Below are positions 48,884 to 60,369 of a stretch of 64,000 bases of DNA, one piece after another (positions within the stretch are counted from its first letter, which is position 1; each line of letters opens with the position of its first letter). The DNA is from Serpula lacrymans var. lacrymans S7.9 (taxonomy: Eukaryota > Basidiomycota > Agaricomycetes > Boletales > Serpulaceae), in contig NW_006763307.1 of the NCBI RefSeq assembly GCF_000218685.1, positions 594,507 through 658,506 of the forward strand, in the 5' to 3' direction. The notes below the pieces were generated by a model. That model did no database searches, was not told the origin of the DNA, and saw only the letters and a list, made by a program, of their open reading frames with translations. The position numbers were made by a program, and so were the translations under genes.

Positions 48884-49282
48884 CTAAGAAATATACTGAC
48901 CAAGCTCTTCTCTTACACCCTTAAGCTCGTCCATATATGCCTGATATTGCTGCTTGTTCTCGACCTTTTCCCTGATACCCTCAAACACCCTGACGGCGGT
49001 CGCATAGTCGTTGACGCGGCGAGCAGCACGGATGGCAGCCTCGACGACGTTGGGCGACGGCACCAGGTCGTGTGCGAAGCAATTGTTGAGACCGCGCTGA
49101 ACCTCGAAAAGGTCCTGTGCACCCTGGAAGAACGCGACGTAGCGCTCAGAGAAAGCCTCAAATGACTCCTGGCCATGTGCATCAGACGAAGAGAAACGAG
49201 AGGGAGCGATGGTGCGGGCGCGGTTGAGGAGGAGGAAGGAGGGCCGTGCGCGCATGGCGGAGGCGAGCATTCGAGTGTGCAT
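48884..49282 (-). CDS. COX6: Cytochrome c oxidase subunit VI (COX5A homologue)
   Basis: A single exon of 132 codons from MHTRMLASAMRARPSFLLL. The first 35 residues are Arg/Ser/Ala-rich without acids, a mitochondrial presequence. The mature part has FEAFSERYVAFFQGAQDLFE, VQRGLNNCFAHDLVPSPNVV, EAAIRAARRVNDYATAVRVF and ends ELGQYIS. These are the COX6/COX5A hallmarks of this matrix-side nuclear subunit of complex IV. Unlike nearly all its neighbours it has no intron. Confidence 0.93.
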   Translation of the reverse strand: MHTRMLASAMRARPSFLLLNRARTIAPSRFSSSDAHGQESFEAFSERYVAFFQGAQDLFEVQRGLNNCFAHDLVPSPNVVEAAIRAARRVNDYATAVRVFEGIREKVENKQQYQAYMDELKGVREELGQYIS

Positions 49283-49906
49283 GGTGGTGAGTGAGCGTAG
49301 GTGAGGGCGGCAGCGACAGAGACAAGCGGGTCAAAGAGGAAATGCGGTGATAAACGTAAATTGTTGCCTTTTCCGATCGGAACGAACCGGACTTTGCTGC
49401 CTGTCTCCAACCGCCACCTCCGCAACCTACACTATGGCTAGGCTTATCATCTCTGAGCATTGTTCTTCAAAAGATTCCTAATCAAAGCAGCAATGCCAAC
49501 TTGAAGGCAATAACAGTCCATTTCACAATCACATTATGCCTAATTTATTGATGTCCTCGTCTTATCGAGAAATAGCAAAGTCCACAAAAGCAAATATCCA
49601 TGATCACTATAGTTCGTGAATAAAAAGGCTACTTCGAAAGAAAAATGCAATTAAACGAGTAATGACCAATAATCCATAAGCAAAATTGCAGATAAGATAA
49701 GTATGGAACTGTCTATGAGTTTGAACTGGGTCAAGATCAGAAGGTCGGATTCAGCTAAAACCAACACCATATTGTCCAATCAAATGCGAACAGGCCAAGG
49801 ATACCAGTTAGACGTGAATAGGAAATAAAGAGATGAAGTCTGTTCGAATATCCAATTTATATCACCGTTAAATCAACACTTCGCCTTTCCTAGTGGCCTA
49901 GGTCGA
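49283..49906. other. AT-rich intergenic stretch
   Basis: COX6 promoter side and the 3' flank of the CE4 gene. No gene or repeat recognised. Confidence 0.45.
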
Positions 49907-52132
49907 TTAGAATCCGACAACAGCTCCTCCAATTAGCCCTCCTACAACCACGGTCACAATCCCCCCCAAGATGGCCGCCCCAGGAATGCCCAGGCCAACG
50001 CCACCATTACCATTAAAGGGATCGTACGTAGGAGTTGCAGATGGCCCAGAGCTAGACCCGAAACCGCCGCCAGTGCCACCCCCTGTGAGATTTGCACCAT
50101 TTGGCTGAAAAAACGAAGTCAGCGAGTTGGATTCAAAATAGACTCGAGATATACGCACTCCTATGGGCCTCGAGTTGTCTGTGAATGCACATGTCGACGA
50201 GGTGCAGCTACATTGTCCGGCAATAGGATCCCAAAAAGGCGTCGAGCAGTTTGCAGGAACTAAATAAGTGAGTATGCAGCATCGTCAAGTCAGATGTATT
50301 AAATGGGAAATGAGCAAATAAGGTAAGTCGCGGAGCAGTCAGCAAGAATAGATGAACTGCAAGAACTGAACTCACGTCTGTATCGAGCTTGCTGACCCTG
50401 TGGAACTTGCTGAGGAGGATTAGGGTTACCAGGAGAAACCTCAACCTCTGGACATCCGTACTGCGAAGAACAAGCCAAGTCAGCTTCTCGTCTCTGGGGA
50501 GAAAGAAGTCGGGGGACCCCTTGATGGCAGGTCATCCGGGTAATATTACTTACACAAGTATAGAACGGGAAGTCGGAGAAATCGCAATGACTCAACAGAC
50601 CCGCCTCATTCTGAGGCATTCCATTGCAAATTTTCTTCGACGCGTCTACGGAAGGTGTAGGGCACTTGAGAGCGTCGACAGAGCTGAGTTGAGAGACGGG
50701 AACAGGGTTCTGTACCCAAGCAAGTAGTTGCTCGTTAGATACTATCCAGACTACAGGCCAAAAAAAAAATGGAACAAAAATAAATAATTTTGAGTAGAAG
50801 GAGAGAATTGTCAGATCATTCAAACTGAGGGGAGATCGATGAAGGTACATACCATTCTGCTGCTCTTGCGCCCAATCAAGGAATGCATTTATCATCTGGA
50901 TAGTCGAGTTGGGGGGGTTGACACCAGGGTAGGTCGTCTGAATATGCGGAATTTACACCCGTATCCCATTCAGAAGATTGTAGACGCAACAGAGCGAAGA
51001 CAGACAAAAATAAAAACAGGGCGTGAGAGCAAACTTTTTATAAACATGTTTGTCACTCACAGAAAGATGAATAGGATGCGTATAAAGCCCAATAGGTTGA
51101 CGGTTGCCATTGTAGTGCGCAGTGAACGTGCTCTTCATATAATTGAACGTGGCCGTGTCATTAACCGTGCTTCCACCGTTCGCTGCATCACTAACGTTGC
51201 CTCCGTCAGCTTTCACTGATGTCAGGAAGAATCTAAGCATAGCTGCTTACAGCCACGGGTCCATCAAGTGTGGTCCGTTTATCCCCAAATCATCGAAGAA
51301 CGCATACATCGGTATCTCCCAAAATCCAGGAAGTTTGGGTTCGCCTTTGCATAAACCTTCGACGGACAAGCAGTCATTTGCAAAACCATTGTCAAGAGTG
51401 TATGGCCACCATGCGTCCGTGCCAGAGTCTGTGACAGGTATGGATGCCGCAGACGAAGAGTCGTAGGTGAACTCGGATGCAGCAAGTAATTGAAGAGTCT
51501 CTGCGCTGTAATTAAGGTAGGGAGCACGGAAGCCTTTGATAGACGTTAACGGGATACCAGCGAGTGCATTCAAAGCAATGAGGTTGCCGTTGATTTCTTC
51601 CACTGGTGGAGTACCGACATGAGTCATACTAGAAGGAAATCAATCCATGTTGTCACATAGGGGTAAACAGGAACGACTCACGTATGGTCAGCAATTTCAT
51701 TGCCAGCTACAAACCAATCCGTGACAAGCGTATAGTTAGTGTAGTTGAGGGAGGTAAAGTATGTCATTTTGATAGGACAGCCGTTGGGATTTTTACGCTG
51801 TGCCAGGAACTGATTGACAGCGTCAAGGGTGTAGGATTGGACGGCATCGTCAGCACTGAAGACGACGAACTGCGGAACCTCGGACTGCACAAATACACAA
51901 CTCTAGGTCGCTAATGAGGAACATTATGGTATGTGGTGTTACTTACGGGTGACAGTCCACCTGGCGGACTGGTGCTGGCACAATTACAGGTCGGTAGCTT
52001 ACACGTCGACGGGTCACATGAGTACCCTGCGGCAGATGAGCTGGACGTTGGGCCTGATATTGAACCATCCTGTGCTGCAACGATGGCAAACAGCGCGGCC
52101 GTGGCAAGGAAAGAAAGTGTTTGGGTGAGCAT
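49907..52132 (-). CDS. Chitin-deacetylase-like CE4 polysaccharide deacetylase
   Basis: Removes N-acetyl groups from chitin-type polymers at the cell wall. Start MLTQTLSFLATAALFAIVAA at 52132, a clear signal peptide. A Ser-rich Cys segment (CDPSTCKLPTCNCAS) follows, then the NodB fold: FVVFSADDAVQSYTLDAVNQ (motif 1, Asp pair), EIADHTMTHVG spliced (motif 2, HTxxH type), IKGFRAPYLNY (motif 3), and GLYTHPIHLS near the C-terminal His motif. Cys-rich regions (NGMPQNEAGLLSHC, CSTPFWDPIAGQCSCTSSTC) and a Gly/Ser tail end in a hydrophobic stretch (GAAILGGIVTVVVGGLIGGA), which suggests a GPI or membrane anchor. About nine exons. Substrate not proven. Confidence 0.85.
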
Positions 52133-52605
52133 GATGCTCTAGAAAAGTCCTGCTAAAGATTGAGAGCAAGTGATTTTTAGTGCTATTATTGATAAAATAA
52201 TAATAAGGTCTCTTGGTTAGAGATACGACGAAATGAAAGGAGAGAAAGAGGGAGAGAGGTGTGTGGTGGGACGATATAAAAGCTCTGCCTATTCGCCAGC
52301 GAAGACGTATTTCCGAAAAATAGCAGATGGGTGGCTTACAAAGCAGCCAAGGATTCCCTTCGCAACGACTAGGCCATCTTCGCACATCGAGCTCACCATT
52401 GCGAACGACGAACACGACTCTTCCACAGATATCTGACGCTCTAAGAAAGAGCACAGCTCCAGGAAACCCAAAACGCTTACATTTATAACCAGCCAGTGTA
52501 ATTATAGCTGGGGTTACCATTATAAGTAGTCCTTGCTCCATCATATCTCAGGCTTGTCCTCACGCCACGACCATTCCTTCCGTACGTGTACATTGCCTCC
52601 ACTAA

Positions 52606-52888
52606 ATGGACGACGTTAACGTTGACAGTAACGACACAGCGTCAACTTTTAGCGTTCAGCGTTACTTCTATGGGTTGGAGGCTGTTGGGGGGCCATTCAC
52701 AGGACACAGGTACGCACTATACATCCCGATCAAAAATATGATCTGATTGATACTTACTAGAGCCGCTGACTTAGCGTTTTCCTTATCTATTGGACAGACA
52801 CAGCACAAGTGTATCACATCTACCCGAGCCTAAGCAACCCAGTGAGGACAAGAAAGGCCTCGTTCGTATATACTACAACATCAGCTGA
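52606..52888 (+). CDS. 64-residue spliced small protein, unknown
   Basis: Two exons. ATG at 52606 opens MDDVNVDSNDTASTFSVQRY and continues FYGLEAVGGPFTGH. Intron 52710-52797 (GTACGC...GGACAG, 88 nt) joins AG|A in frame to RHSTSVSHLPEPKQPSEDKK, then GLVRIYYNIS, stop 52886-52888. The intron has good GT-AG ends and the result is an uninterrupted 64-codon frame with balanced composition. No family recognised. Its 3' end overlaps the 3' end of the GNAT gene on the other strand by 16 bp. Confidence 0.5.
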
Positions 52889-53556
52889 TACACGCCGACA
52901 TCTAACCAACGATCAAATTTCCTTCCCACACCTCGAAGCACGCCGCACTGTTTGAATCCTTGCTTTTCCCAGAACCTAACGTTTATTTCATTTTCCATTG
53001 CCACCATCGCTATAGATGGTGTATCAAAACAAAGCGTGATAAAACGGCAGAGCTTGCAATGCACTCGAGTCGAACTCACCTAATATAGTGCGATATCCGC
53101 GTTTACGAGCTTCAGGGAGTATATCGTTTATCAATTTGGTTCCAAGGCCTCTTCCTCGGAAACCTTCCTGGATATAGAGACTTATCTCTACCGTGCTGTA
53201 CAAATGGTGTGGTCAGTTAACTTTCTCAGGGTCGAGATAGGTGCAGTAACCAACTTGATATATCCCTGCAGAGATCTATAGCATGACAAATTACACCAAC
53301 CGAGGACTCTAGTTACTTTGGCCGTAGTCTCGCTTTCCCTATTGGAAAATTCAATCGATTCTGCCACGAAACATGGGTAATTATCTTTAGCAAGACCAAC
53401 CAGCCACTCTCGTCGCTCAGCGAGGTCGACGGGATCAGTACGGAACGTAGCTGTCGAAGTCAAAATCGCCCCATTCAATATGACCATAGCGACAGGAAGA
53501 TCGTCTGCGATCATGGGGCGAATGACCACTGCGGGACCAGCTGAAGATGTAGCCAT
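52873..53556 (-). CDS. GNAT-family N-acetyltransferase
   Basis: Start MATSSAGPAVVIRPMIADDL at 53556. The GNAT fold reads VILNGAILTSTATFRTDPVD, PCFVAESIEFSN, VLGWCNLSCYRSLQGY, then after an intron STVEISLYIQEGFRGRGLGT (acetyl-CoA loop of R/Q-x-x-G-x-G/A type) and KLINDILPEARKRGYRTIL. After the last intron come MVAMENEINVRFWEKQGFKQ, CGVLRGVGRKFDRWLDVGVY and QLML, stop 52873. The WLD..Y ending and MEN.N..F pattern resemble phosphinothricin/methionine-sulfoximine-type acetyltransferases. Substrate is unknown. Confidence 0.88.
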
Positions 53557-55168
53557 TGTGAAGACTCGATGATGTTTCTCCGGCAGGCTTTATAAATATT
53601 GATTGAACAGTGATTCAACCCAAGGCGGTTCAGGCCTACCGGGGGTTCTATCGGCAACTCGGATACTGTTTAATAGCTCACGACAGCCAAATGCGGAAAG
53701 CTCTGGATTCAATTACCCGTATCCGACATCGAAATCCTTCAGTGAAGATTCGATTCAATGGAGGAGACAGTCTGATTCAAATGATGGTATAACATTCAGT
53801 AAGTTGTTGGTACTTTGGAATGCCTTCGACCGGACATGATACTTATCCTAAACTGGCGTTTGGGTCGGAAATTCGAGGGTGTATGGAGAGCATTTGATGC
53901 GATGTGTCAGGCTGGAACAAGATGGTAGGTCCGAACAAATTTTCCATGATCTATGCTAAACACTACACAGCATACATATGGATAGACTCATCCTGCATGA
54001 GAGGGAGGGGTGAGCGTTCGTCAAGCACTGGTAATCGTGTCTATTCCCAGTCATCCGATTAATGTTTTTCGATAAGGTCCTCATCGTAGCCATGGCACTG
54101 GGTAATATGAACCTTATTGTTATTCCGGTACGTTCTGGTATTGGGTGGAAATCATGATCATGATGCAGCTTACTCATACTAGGTTGGATATATTGACACT
54201 AAGGATTGCGCACAAATCGTATTGCATAGCATCTTAGCATCTCAAACACCACTCAACCGTCATCAGAGCAGCAATTGCGGCATGTCACGCATTATCGTCA
54301 ATAAAAGTGCAGGAGAAAATGTACTCGTGTCCTATCCGAAAAGAGGATCTTCCCAGTTAGAGATTTTGTAGAACGGGATCTCTGAATGGTCAGCATTGGT
54401 AGCAGGTCATTTATATTGCACGTTGTATGTCAGTTTCCGGTGATCAATCACGATCAGTGTTGTTGACAAAGATCGGGCTTGACGGCGAGGCTGCATCTTA
54501 CAAGGTCTTGAGAACAAATGCAACTCCGTCCTGTTTAGAGCAACTGACTTGCCGTGTGGAAACATAGTTGCGTTCGGAACACTCCGATAAGGATCCCAGG
54601 CGTTTATCCATACACTGAACATGATGGTCCTTCGACCCTGTGTTCATCGAGTATGCCACATAATTCGCATCAATTCAAATTGGGTACTCGCCTGCTGTGC
54701 TTTTACCTTACCATCTATTTGTGAATCGATTGGCTTGCTTGCCTGTATCCTGTCCAAGCGTCGAAATCCTATTTAAGGTGTGCCAATGTTCCCATCTTCG
54801 AAGCATCATTTCAAAGCAAAGTCGCCATGGTGAGTATCTGTATACTATGAGATCCTGTACAATAGCAGCATTAACTGGAACAGTCATTCCAGATAATACA
54901 ATGATCACAGCAGTTATATTGGCTATCTTCGTGATGATACTGGGCACAAGTCTCTTGGTCAGCCACGGTCTTCTGATGATCTTACAAGAACTTTCTTGTT
55001 TCTTGGCAGAATAGTCTTCTTCGGACATTTGAAGCCCAACATCAGGCGACTTTGGCAACGAGGGGCTGAGCCTCTCTAGGAATAGTACATATAAAGCGGA
55101 CGTGTTAATAGGTTGATGGCTTGTATATTCGTATTCGCTTAGGCTTGTACTCCAGACAGACAGACAAG
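53557..55168. other. 1.6-kb stretch without a recognised gene
   Basis: Frames on both strands lack motifs. Short hydrophobic plus-strand frames (for example MITAVILAIFVMILGTSLLV near 54901) recall membrane proteins like the following DUF6533 gene, so a decayed paralogue is possible but not shown. Confidence 0.35.
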
Positions 55169-56806
55169 ATGTCTTCAAGTAGTCCGACATTCGTTTCAGG
55201 CTTGCGTGTCACACAGGTGAGTACAGTTCCGGGAGGTCGGTCAATGTAAAATAAATCATTTATTTAGTATTTCAACGGTTCGTACCATATTGAAGTCTCC
55301 CGAATAGAGCTCATCGTTCCAGTTTTCCGGGTAACCAGTTGCAGGGCTGGTAATATTGGTAAGAGCTCTATAGTACATTGGACACCGCTGGGCTGCTGAT
55401 AGGTCACCAGATTTACGACTATTGTATTACACTGGGGGCTGAGGTATGTGTATTCTACTTCCAGGCTGGCCATTGTCTTGATAGTCAAAATTAGGTGCTT
55501 TGGATTTGGGGAAGACGATGGGATATCACGCGGGTCACCTTTACAGTCGCGCGTTATCTAGCGTTCTTAGGCGCCATATTGACTGTGTACTGTAAGTTTG
55601 TTCTATTCTTTATCCCGTAGTCTTCTGATATGTCTGGACAGCTGCTGTAACAACACGTACCGGTAATGTCAGTTGCCTGACTTTCAACAGAATATTTCAC
55701 TGAGTGTATACGTTTGACAGTGTTCACCCTTCAGTGACGTTAATAATGGTTAGTTCGACATCTTTTAGACTCATGACGCTGTATCCCCTTAAACTGATCC
55801 ACAAAAAGTTATACACATATTTGCAATTGTGGCTGCAGAAGGTCATTTCTGCAGATGGGGAAACAGTGTAACTACGCTAACGTAGAATCATTGCCGTACA
55901 GGTCTGCTCATTCAACGTACCTACAGGTTTTGGAACGGTAGCAAGCGATTGCTAGTATGGCTTTTGGGATTTACTGTCGTATGTGATTTAGAACATAAGC
56001 CGTTGTATACTCATACCTACCAAGTTACAGATATTAATTGTAATTGTCGTCGTCGTTCCAAATCTAGTGCACATTTCACATATCTACAGTAGGTGTTCTT
56101 TCCTATGGATCGTATCTAGTCAAGACTGAGACTATCATGAAGGCGATCCCGGTGGTTGTATTTTCGTTGGAAACAGAACAGATATTATCATGTATGGTGC
56201 TCTGTTACTATATCAATTTAGTGAGCTTGTCGTTACTCTCTGTCCTATCATGCCACTTATATTTTGTTGGGTCTTCAGTTTTGATATGTTTGATCATATG
56301 CAGCCCCATGACCATGAACATATATCGTGACACACTTATGTATATTGCTTGTATTACCTGTGAGGTTATACTCCTCTTTCACTTGCTGCTACTAATGGCA
56401 TAACTTGATTTCTAGCAATAACAATAATCAACACAGGCGTTGTTGCTTCGGTTCCTGTAAGTTCCTTATCAGATTCCTTCGCGGATTTAATTTGACTCCT
56501 ATCATTCATCAGGCAGGCTACATCAGTATGTTTGCTACGTATGTTCCTGCCATCTCCTCTCTCAGCCGCACTTACATGAAATTCACAGGTTGCAAATGGT
56601 TTTGCATAGTGTTCTTTCCTCTCGCATTCTATTCAACCTCCGTCAGACTGAAGCCCTGGAACTTCAACGTGCGATATACTGATGCTTCTGGTGAAATTCG
56701 ATACTTGTGTGTTATTTCACTGGTCGGAAACGCTTTTACATATTACGAGGTTTCTCCCAGAGAATGCCGAATTCGTTCGCGTTCGCTTTGTTATGGTGTT
56801 GGATAA
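55169..56806 (+). CDS. DUF6533-family membrane protein
   Basis: A basidiomycete membrane protein family of unknown function. ATG at 55169: exon 1 (55169-55216) MSSSSPTFVSGLRVTQ; exon 2 (55266-55275, 10 nt) YFN plus one base; exon 3 (55339-55358, 20 nt) VAGLVIL; exon 4 (55411-55443) IYDYCITLGAE; exon 5 (55495-55591) VLWIWGRRWDITRVTFTVAR, YLAFLGAILTVY. The family signature is the YDY...E..W...W...R..F...RYL pattern. Later exons give IHIFAIVAAEG, YRFWNGSKRLLVWLLGFTV and ILIVIVVVVPNL (a TM). The 3' half has further introns that I could not all join, so the end is approximate. Confidence 0.7.
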
Positions 56807-56969
56807 TGATGACATATAGATGCAGACCGCACACAAGCAACTATTTTGCTCAAGGGATATAATATGATCGGTCGGTTCATATACTAGGCTACAGGTCTTT
56901 CACATGTATTTGGATTCTTTGTCACATTCAGATAGACGACTTTTGTCGAACAGTTAAATTAGAATACAA

Positions 56970-56978
56970 CAAACAACT
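56970..56978. repeat. Left target-site duplication (9 bp)
   Basis: CAAACAACT, identical to 62954-62962 on the other side of the DNA transposon. Confidence 0.9.
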
Positions 56979-57008
56979 CAGGCTCCTCCACAGCCACTGT
57001 TTCGAGAG
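56979..57008 (+). repeat. Left terminal inverted repeat
   Basis: Begins CAGGCTCCTCCACAGCCACT; perfect 30-bp inverted match with 62924-62953. Confidence 0.92.
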
Positions 57009-57074
57009 AGGAGGATGAGTGCTAGTGAGTTCAGGACAAGGCATATTAATAGATAGTCACATGATTATGATAAT

Positions 57075-57170
57075 TTCAAAGTCAGCACAACTTTATTCCT
57101 CGCTCTCTCTCCACAGCGGCTGCAAATTAACATTGGTAAACAAAGGCTCGCCACAGTGACAGTGATGAGC
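57075..57170 (+). repeat. Left subterminal inverted repeat (96 bp)
   Basis: Starts TTCAAAGTCAGCACAAC and ends ACAGTGATGAGC. It matches the reverse complement of 62770-62865 with about three mismatches. The roughly 66 bp between it and the outer repeat are diverged. Confidence 0.9.
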
Positions 57171-57299
57171 CTCGACATCGGCTACCATCGGACATCAAAA
57201 ATCAATTGCAGACCGATTAATGATGTCAAGCACGAGCCAATATAGGCAAGTAAGTTCACAATAATCTCAGTGCCCCACTCTATCAGTCTGTAATCGATC

Positions 57300-60200
57300 A
57301 TGTACTCAACCGCATCGCTGATTGAGCAATTATCACTCTGTGAAGTGCCGCCTTCTGATCTGATTGTCTCAATTCTTCAAGATGACCAATATGCTAGTCA
57401 TCCGGTGGTCATAGACTTAGTAGTGCACAGGGCATGGATTATTGAAGCACTAGCAGGTCACGATCCCAATCCAACAAACCAGCCATTGCGGTGGAGCCAA
57501 AAGATGGTTCGAAATGCATGCCAGTCCGAACTCCAAACCCTGAGCACAAAGGAAAATCAGTGGCATTTCAATGCATCTAATGCATCAGCAGAACAGGTCG
57601 AGCAATTCTGTCTCAAAGATATGGCTCGGCAGTTCCAAAGCAGCGCACCTCTCCTTTGGGACTTACTCGAGAGTTTTCTATCTGCTAATTCATGCCCTAC
57701 AGATCCAGACCTTGGCCACGGAAGATGTTGATGTTGCAGCACTTAATGAGTTAGAAGAAGAATACTGGGCACAAGTAGATGAACTTGACTTAGAAGGCAT
57801 GGTTGAGGCTGCGATCGACAAGCCTGGAAATTGAGAGCAAAAGCATCAAGAAAGACGGAAAAATGTGGTGGCATTGGTACATTATTCTGTCTCTTCTCTC
57901 AAGCTTGTAACCTATAGGTACAATAGAAAAAAGTCATAATACTCAGTATACTCATGCAAAGCTCGAACCAAAAATCAAACGCGCTCCAAAGTATCATTGG
58001 TATATTCCTCCACTCATCCCATACTCCAGCAAAAGTTGTCGACACTCTTTCACGAATGGGCCTTTCTGTTTCGTTGTATTTGGTTCAAAGTGCCATTTGC
58101 TCTCTTGCCTCAAAATCTCATGAACGACTCACCGCACTTGGACAAACCCTTCTTGCGTTGTATGCTTACAACAATTTTGATGTTGACCTGAAGTCTTATA
58201 TACCGACAGTTGAGCGATCTAACGAATCCCTGAAACATTTGACTTCCGGCTTAGTCTTTCCTCTCCAACACAATATTACATGCGGAGACTTGAAATGCTC
58301 AAAAGACCTCTGGGCTCAATCCGAGCTCAATTCTCTCACTAACCAAACTACTCTCTCATCCAAGAGGTCATACAAAGATCTCCTACGCCTTCACTCCGAC
58401 ACTCCTAATTTACAGGGACTCAATTCTCAGCAACAATTCAATTCTTGGAAGTTCTTACACAATCTGCGTTATCATGGCCCTGAATACTTTGCCTACTTCC
58501 AATCAAAACTCAAGGAACCAAAACCTATTGAGTCTATACCCTTGGTAAAAACTCCAATCCTTGCAGCACGGGCAATGTATATCAATAACTTGACAGTTGC
58601 AGGGAACATACGTGCAGTGGAAGCTTTGATGGGTCAAGGTGGTTTTGAGGAAGAATCCGAGGAGGCTGTTGAATTAGAGGAATATGTGGTGCTATTTCAT
58701 GGAGACCTTGGAACTGGCGAGAGACTATAAGCAGTGCAACAACGTCGTGCCATTGAGGACACACCTTGGAACCGATTCCAACATGTAGTATTTGTACCCG
58801 GCCTTTTTCATTTGAAGATGGCTTGTGCAGATGCTATGTGGCACATTTTTATACAGGCCTCTGGGAGAAAGTGTTATGATAACACAATTTTTGGACCTTC
58901 CCTTTATTTTCATTCTCCGCCTTAAACCTTGTACTTTAGCCTTCACACATGGTGCCATGCGGCACTTCCCCTTTCTCGCGCTGCATTGCCTTTCTTTTTA
59001 TTTTAGACACAACTCTCTCACACAGTGGAGCTGGCCATGCGGGCTAGGCCCCATGACATCATCAGCCACTGTCTCTATCAACTGTATAGTACACATGTAC
59101 AAATAACCCTGTAGTAGTATATATACCCCAATAGATCCAGGAGACTCCTCAGCGAGTCCTCCTGTTGTTAACCAACAAACTCTCTGCAGCCTAAGGGGTA
59201 ACCACTCCCTCTTCATCTTCCTTATAGTGTGTTTCTGTGTGCGCCAGAGTAACTAACTCTTGGCTGTTACAGCAAGAGAAGATGATACGAGTTTGATGCG
59301 GGACATTTCTCACCTGCGCCCCAAAGAAACAGGTATATTTGGCTCAAAACCAGGATTTCGCCGCATGCACCAAGTCATTAGCCATGCAGGGACTTGTTGC
59401 CGTCTCTATTGTTGGTGAACAGAAGCTTATGCACACAACCCAGCCCATTCTACTCTAGAAAAATTTGCCAGCTCCAACCCTAGCTTCGAGCAAATACAAG
59501 AGATAGCACAGCACCTTGCAAAGGCATACATTTCCAACCACAAGATATCCGACATGAGAGATCAACCCCCGAGCATCAGAGACCGGCAATAAGAGAATAG
59601 CCTTTTGTTCAACAAATATGCATTATTGTATGAAGAGCTATCTTATGCAATGAATATAGGAGACATAGGTCGTGCCGAGCAATGTATTATCCAATGGATC
59701 ATCATTTTCAAGGCAACAGGAAAGCATAAGTATGCCAGCCATATGACAAGCTTCCTTCTTAATGTTCACTTTAAATATCCACCTGGCCTCAGGTGCGTCT
59801 ATGTCTGTTTCCATTGAATAACATTGTGTAGTACTGACAGCAACAAATTAGACGGGCCATTTGTTACAACATTCTGGTCAATCCCACGGGGCAGGCTTGT
59901 AAATTTTGAGGTGTTGATTGGTGTGTAGAGCTATATAACCTGTTTACAAAAGTGCGCAATGGAGGAGAAGGTCCCAGCCGAATGGTTAATAGGATTGTGA
60001 TGGAGTCAATACTCGTCCAAGTTTTTCGCAATACGCACACAACAATAAAACGATACTTCCTCAGCACCTACTTGACAGTCGCACATGCAGATCCCAACAT
60101 GAAAAAAAATTTAAAGTGCTTATGAATCATCTTGGGACTTGTTCACCTCACAGAGTCCAACCGGGTCGTAAAACGAGGCTGCAAATCAATGATTTATTTG

Positions 60201-60313
60201 ACAAGGGACTAAATCTAATAGACAGGGATGAATATGCTGTAAAAAATGACGAGGAGATAGTGACAGAGGACAGTGATATAGCTATGGATGATATATTGGT
60301 AGAGATGATATAG
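57300..60313 (+). pseudogene. DUF6589 protein of the DNA transposon, broken
   Basis: DUF6589 proteins are abundant in mushroom genomes. The first part starts MYSTASLIEQLSLCEVPPSD and has LVVHRAWIIEALAGHDPNPT, LLWDLLESFLSAN and VDVAALNELEEEYWAQVDEL. After introns come KVVDTLSRMGLSVS, TVERSNESLKHLTSGL, YGPEYFAYF-type sequence, TPWNRFQHVVFVPGLFHLKM and ACADAMWHIFI. A solo LTR (58872-59271) then splits it. Beyond it: SLMRDISHLRPKETGIFGSK, PGFRRMHQVISHAG, a stop after LYCW, a stop before ENSLLFNKYALLYEELSYAM, and the C-terminal part with MVNRIVMESILVQVFR. A stop also ends the frame before the LTR (GTGERL). Probable transposase or accessory protein of the element; catalytic residues are not identified. 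Confidence 0.8.
58872..59271 (+). repeat. Solo LTR inserted in the DUF6589 gene
   Basis: Starts TGTTATGATAACACAAT and ends TTGGCTGTTACA, 400 bp. Flanking 5-mers GAAAG (58867-58871) and GCAAG (59272-59276) are a one-mismatch target duplication. Blocks match the 3' LTR at 29684-30108 in the opposite orientation. No internal retrotransposon sequence is present, so it arose by LTR-LTR recombination. Confidence 0.88.
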
Positions 60314-60369
60314 ATTATGAGGAACGGGTAGTAGGTTGCTATTTGAGCACAGGTTAATGCTACACAACT

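Noticed and set aside
54708..55190. 160-codon minus-strand open frame
   Set aside because: It overlaps the start of the DUF6533 gene, has no motif and looks like a chance frame.
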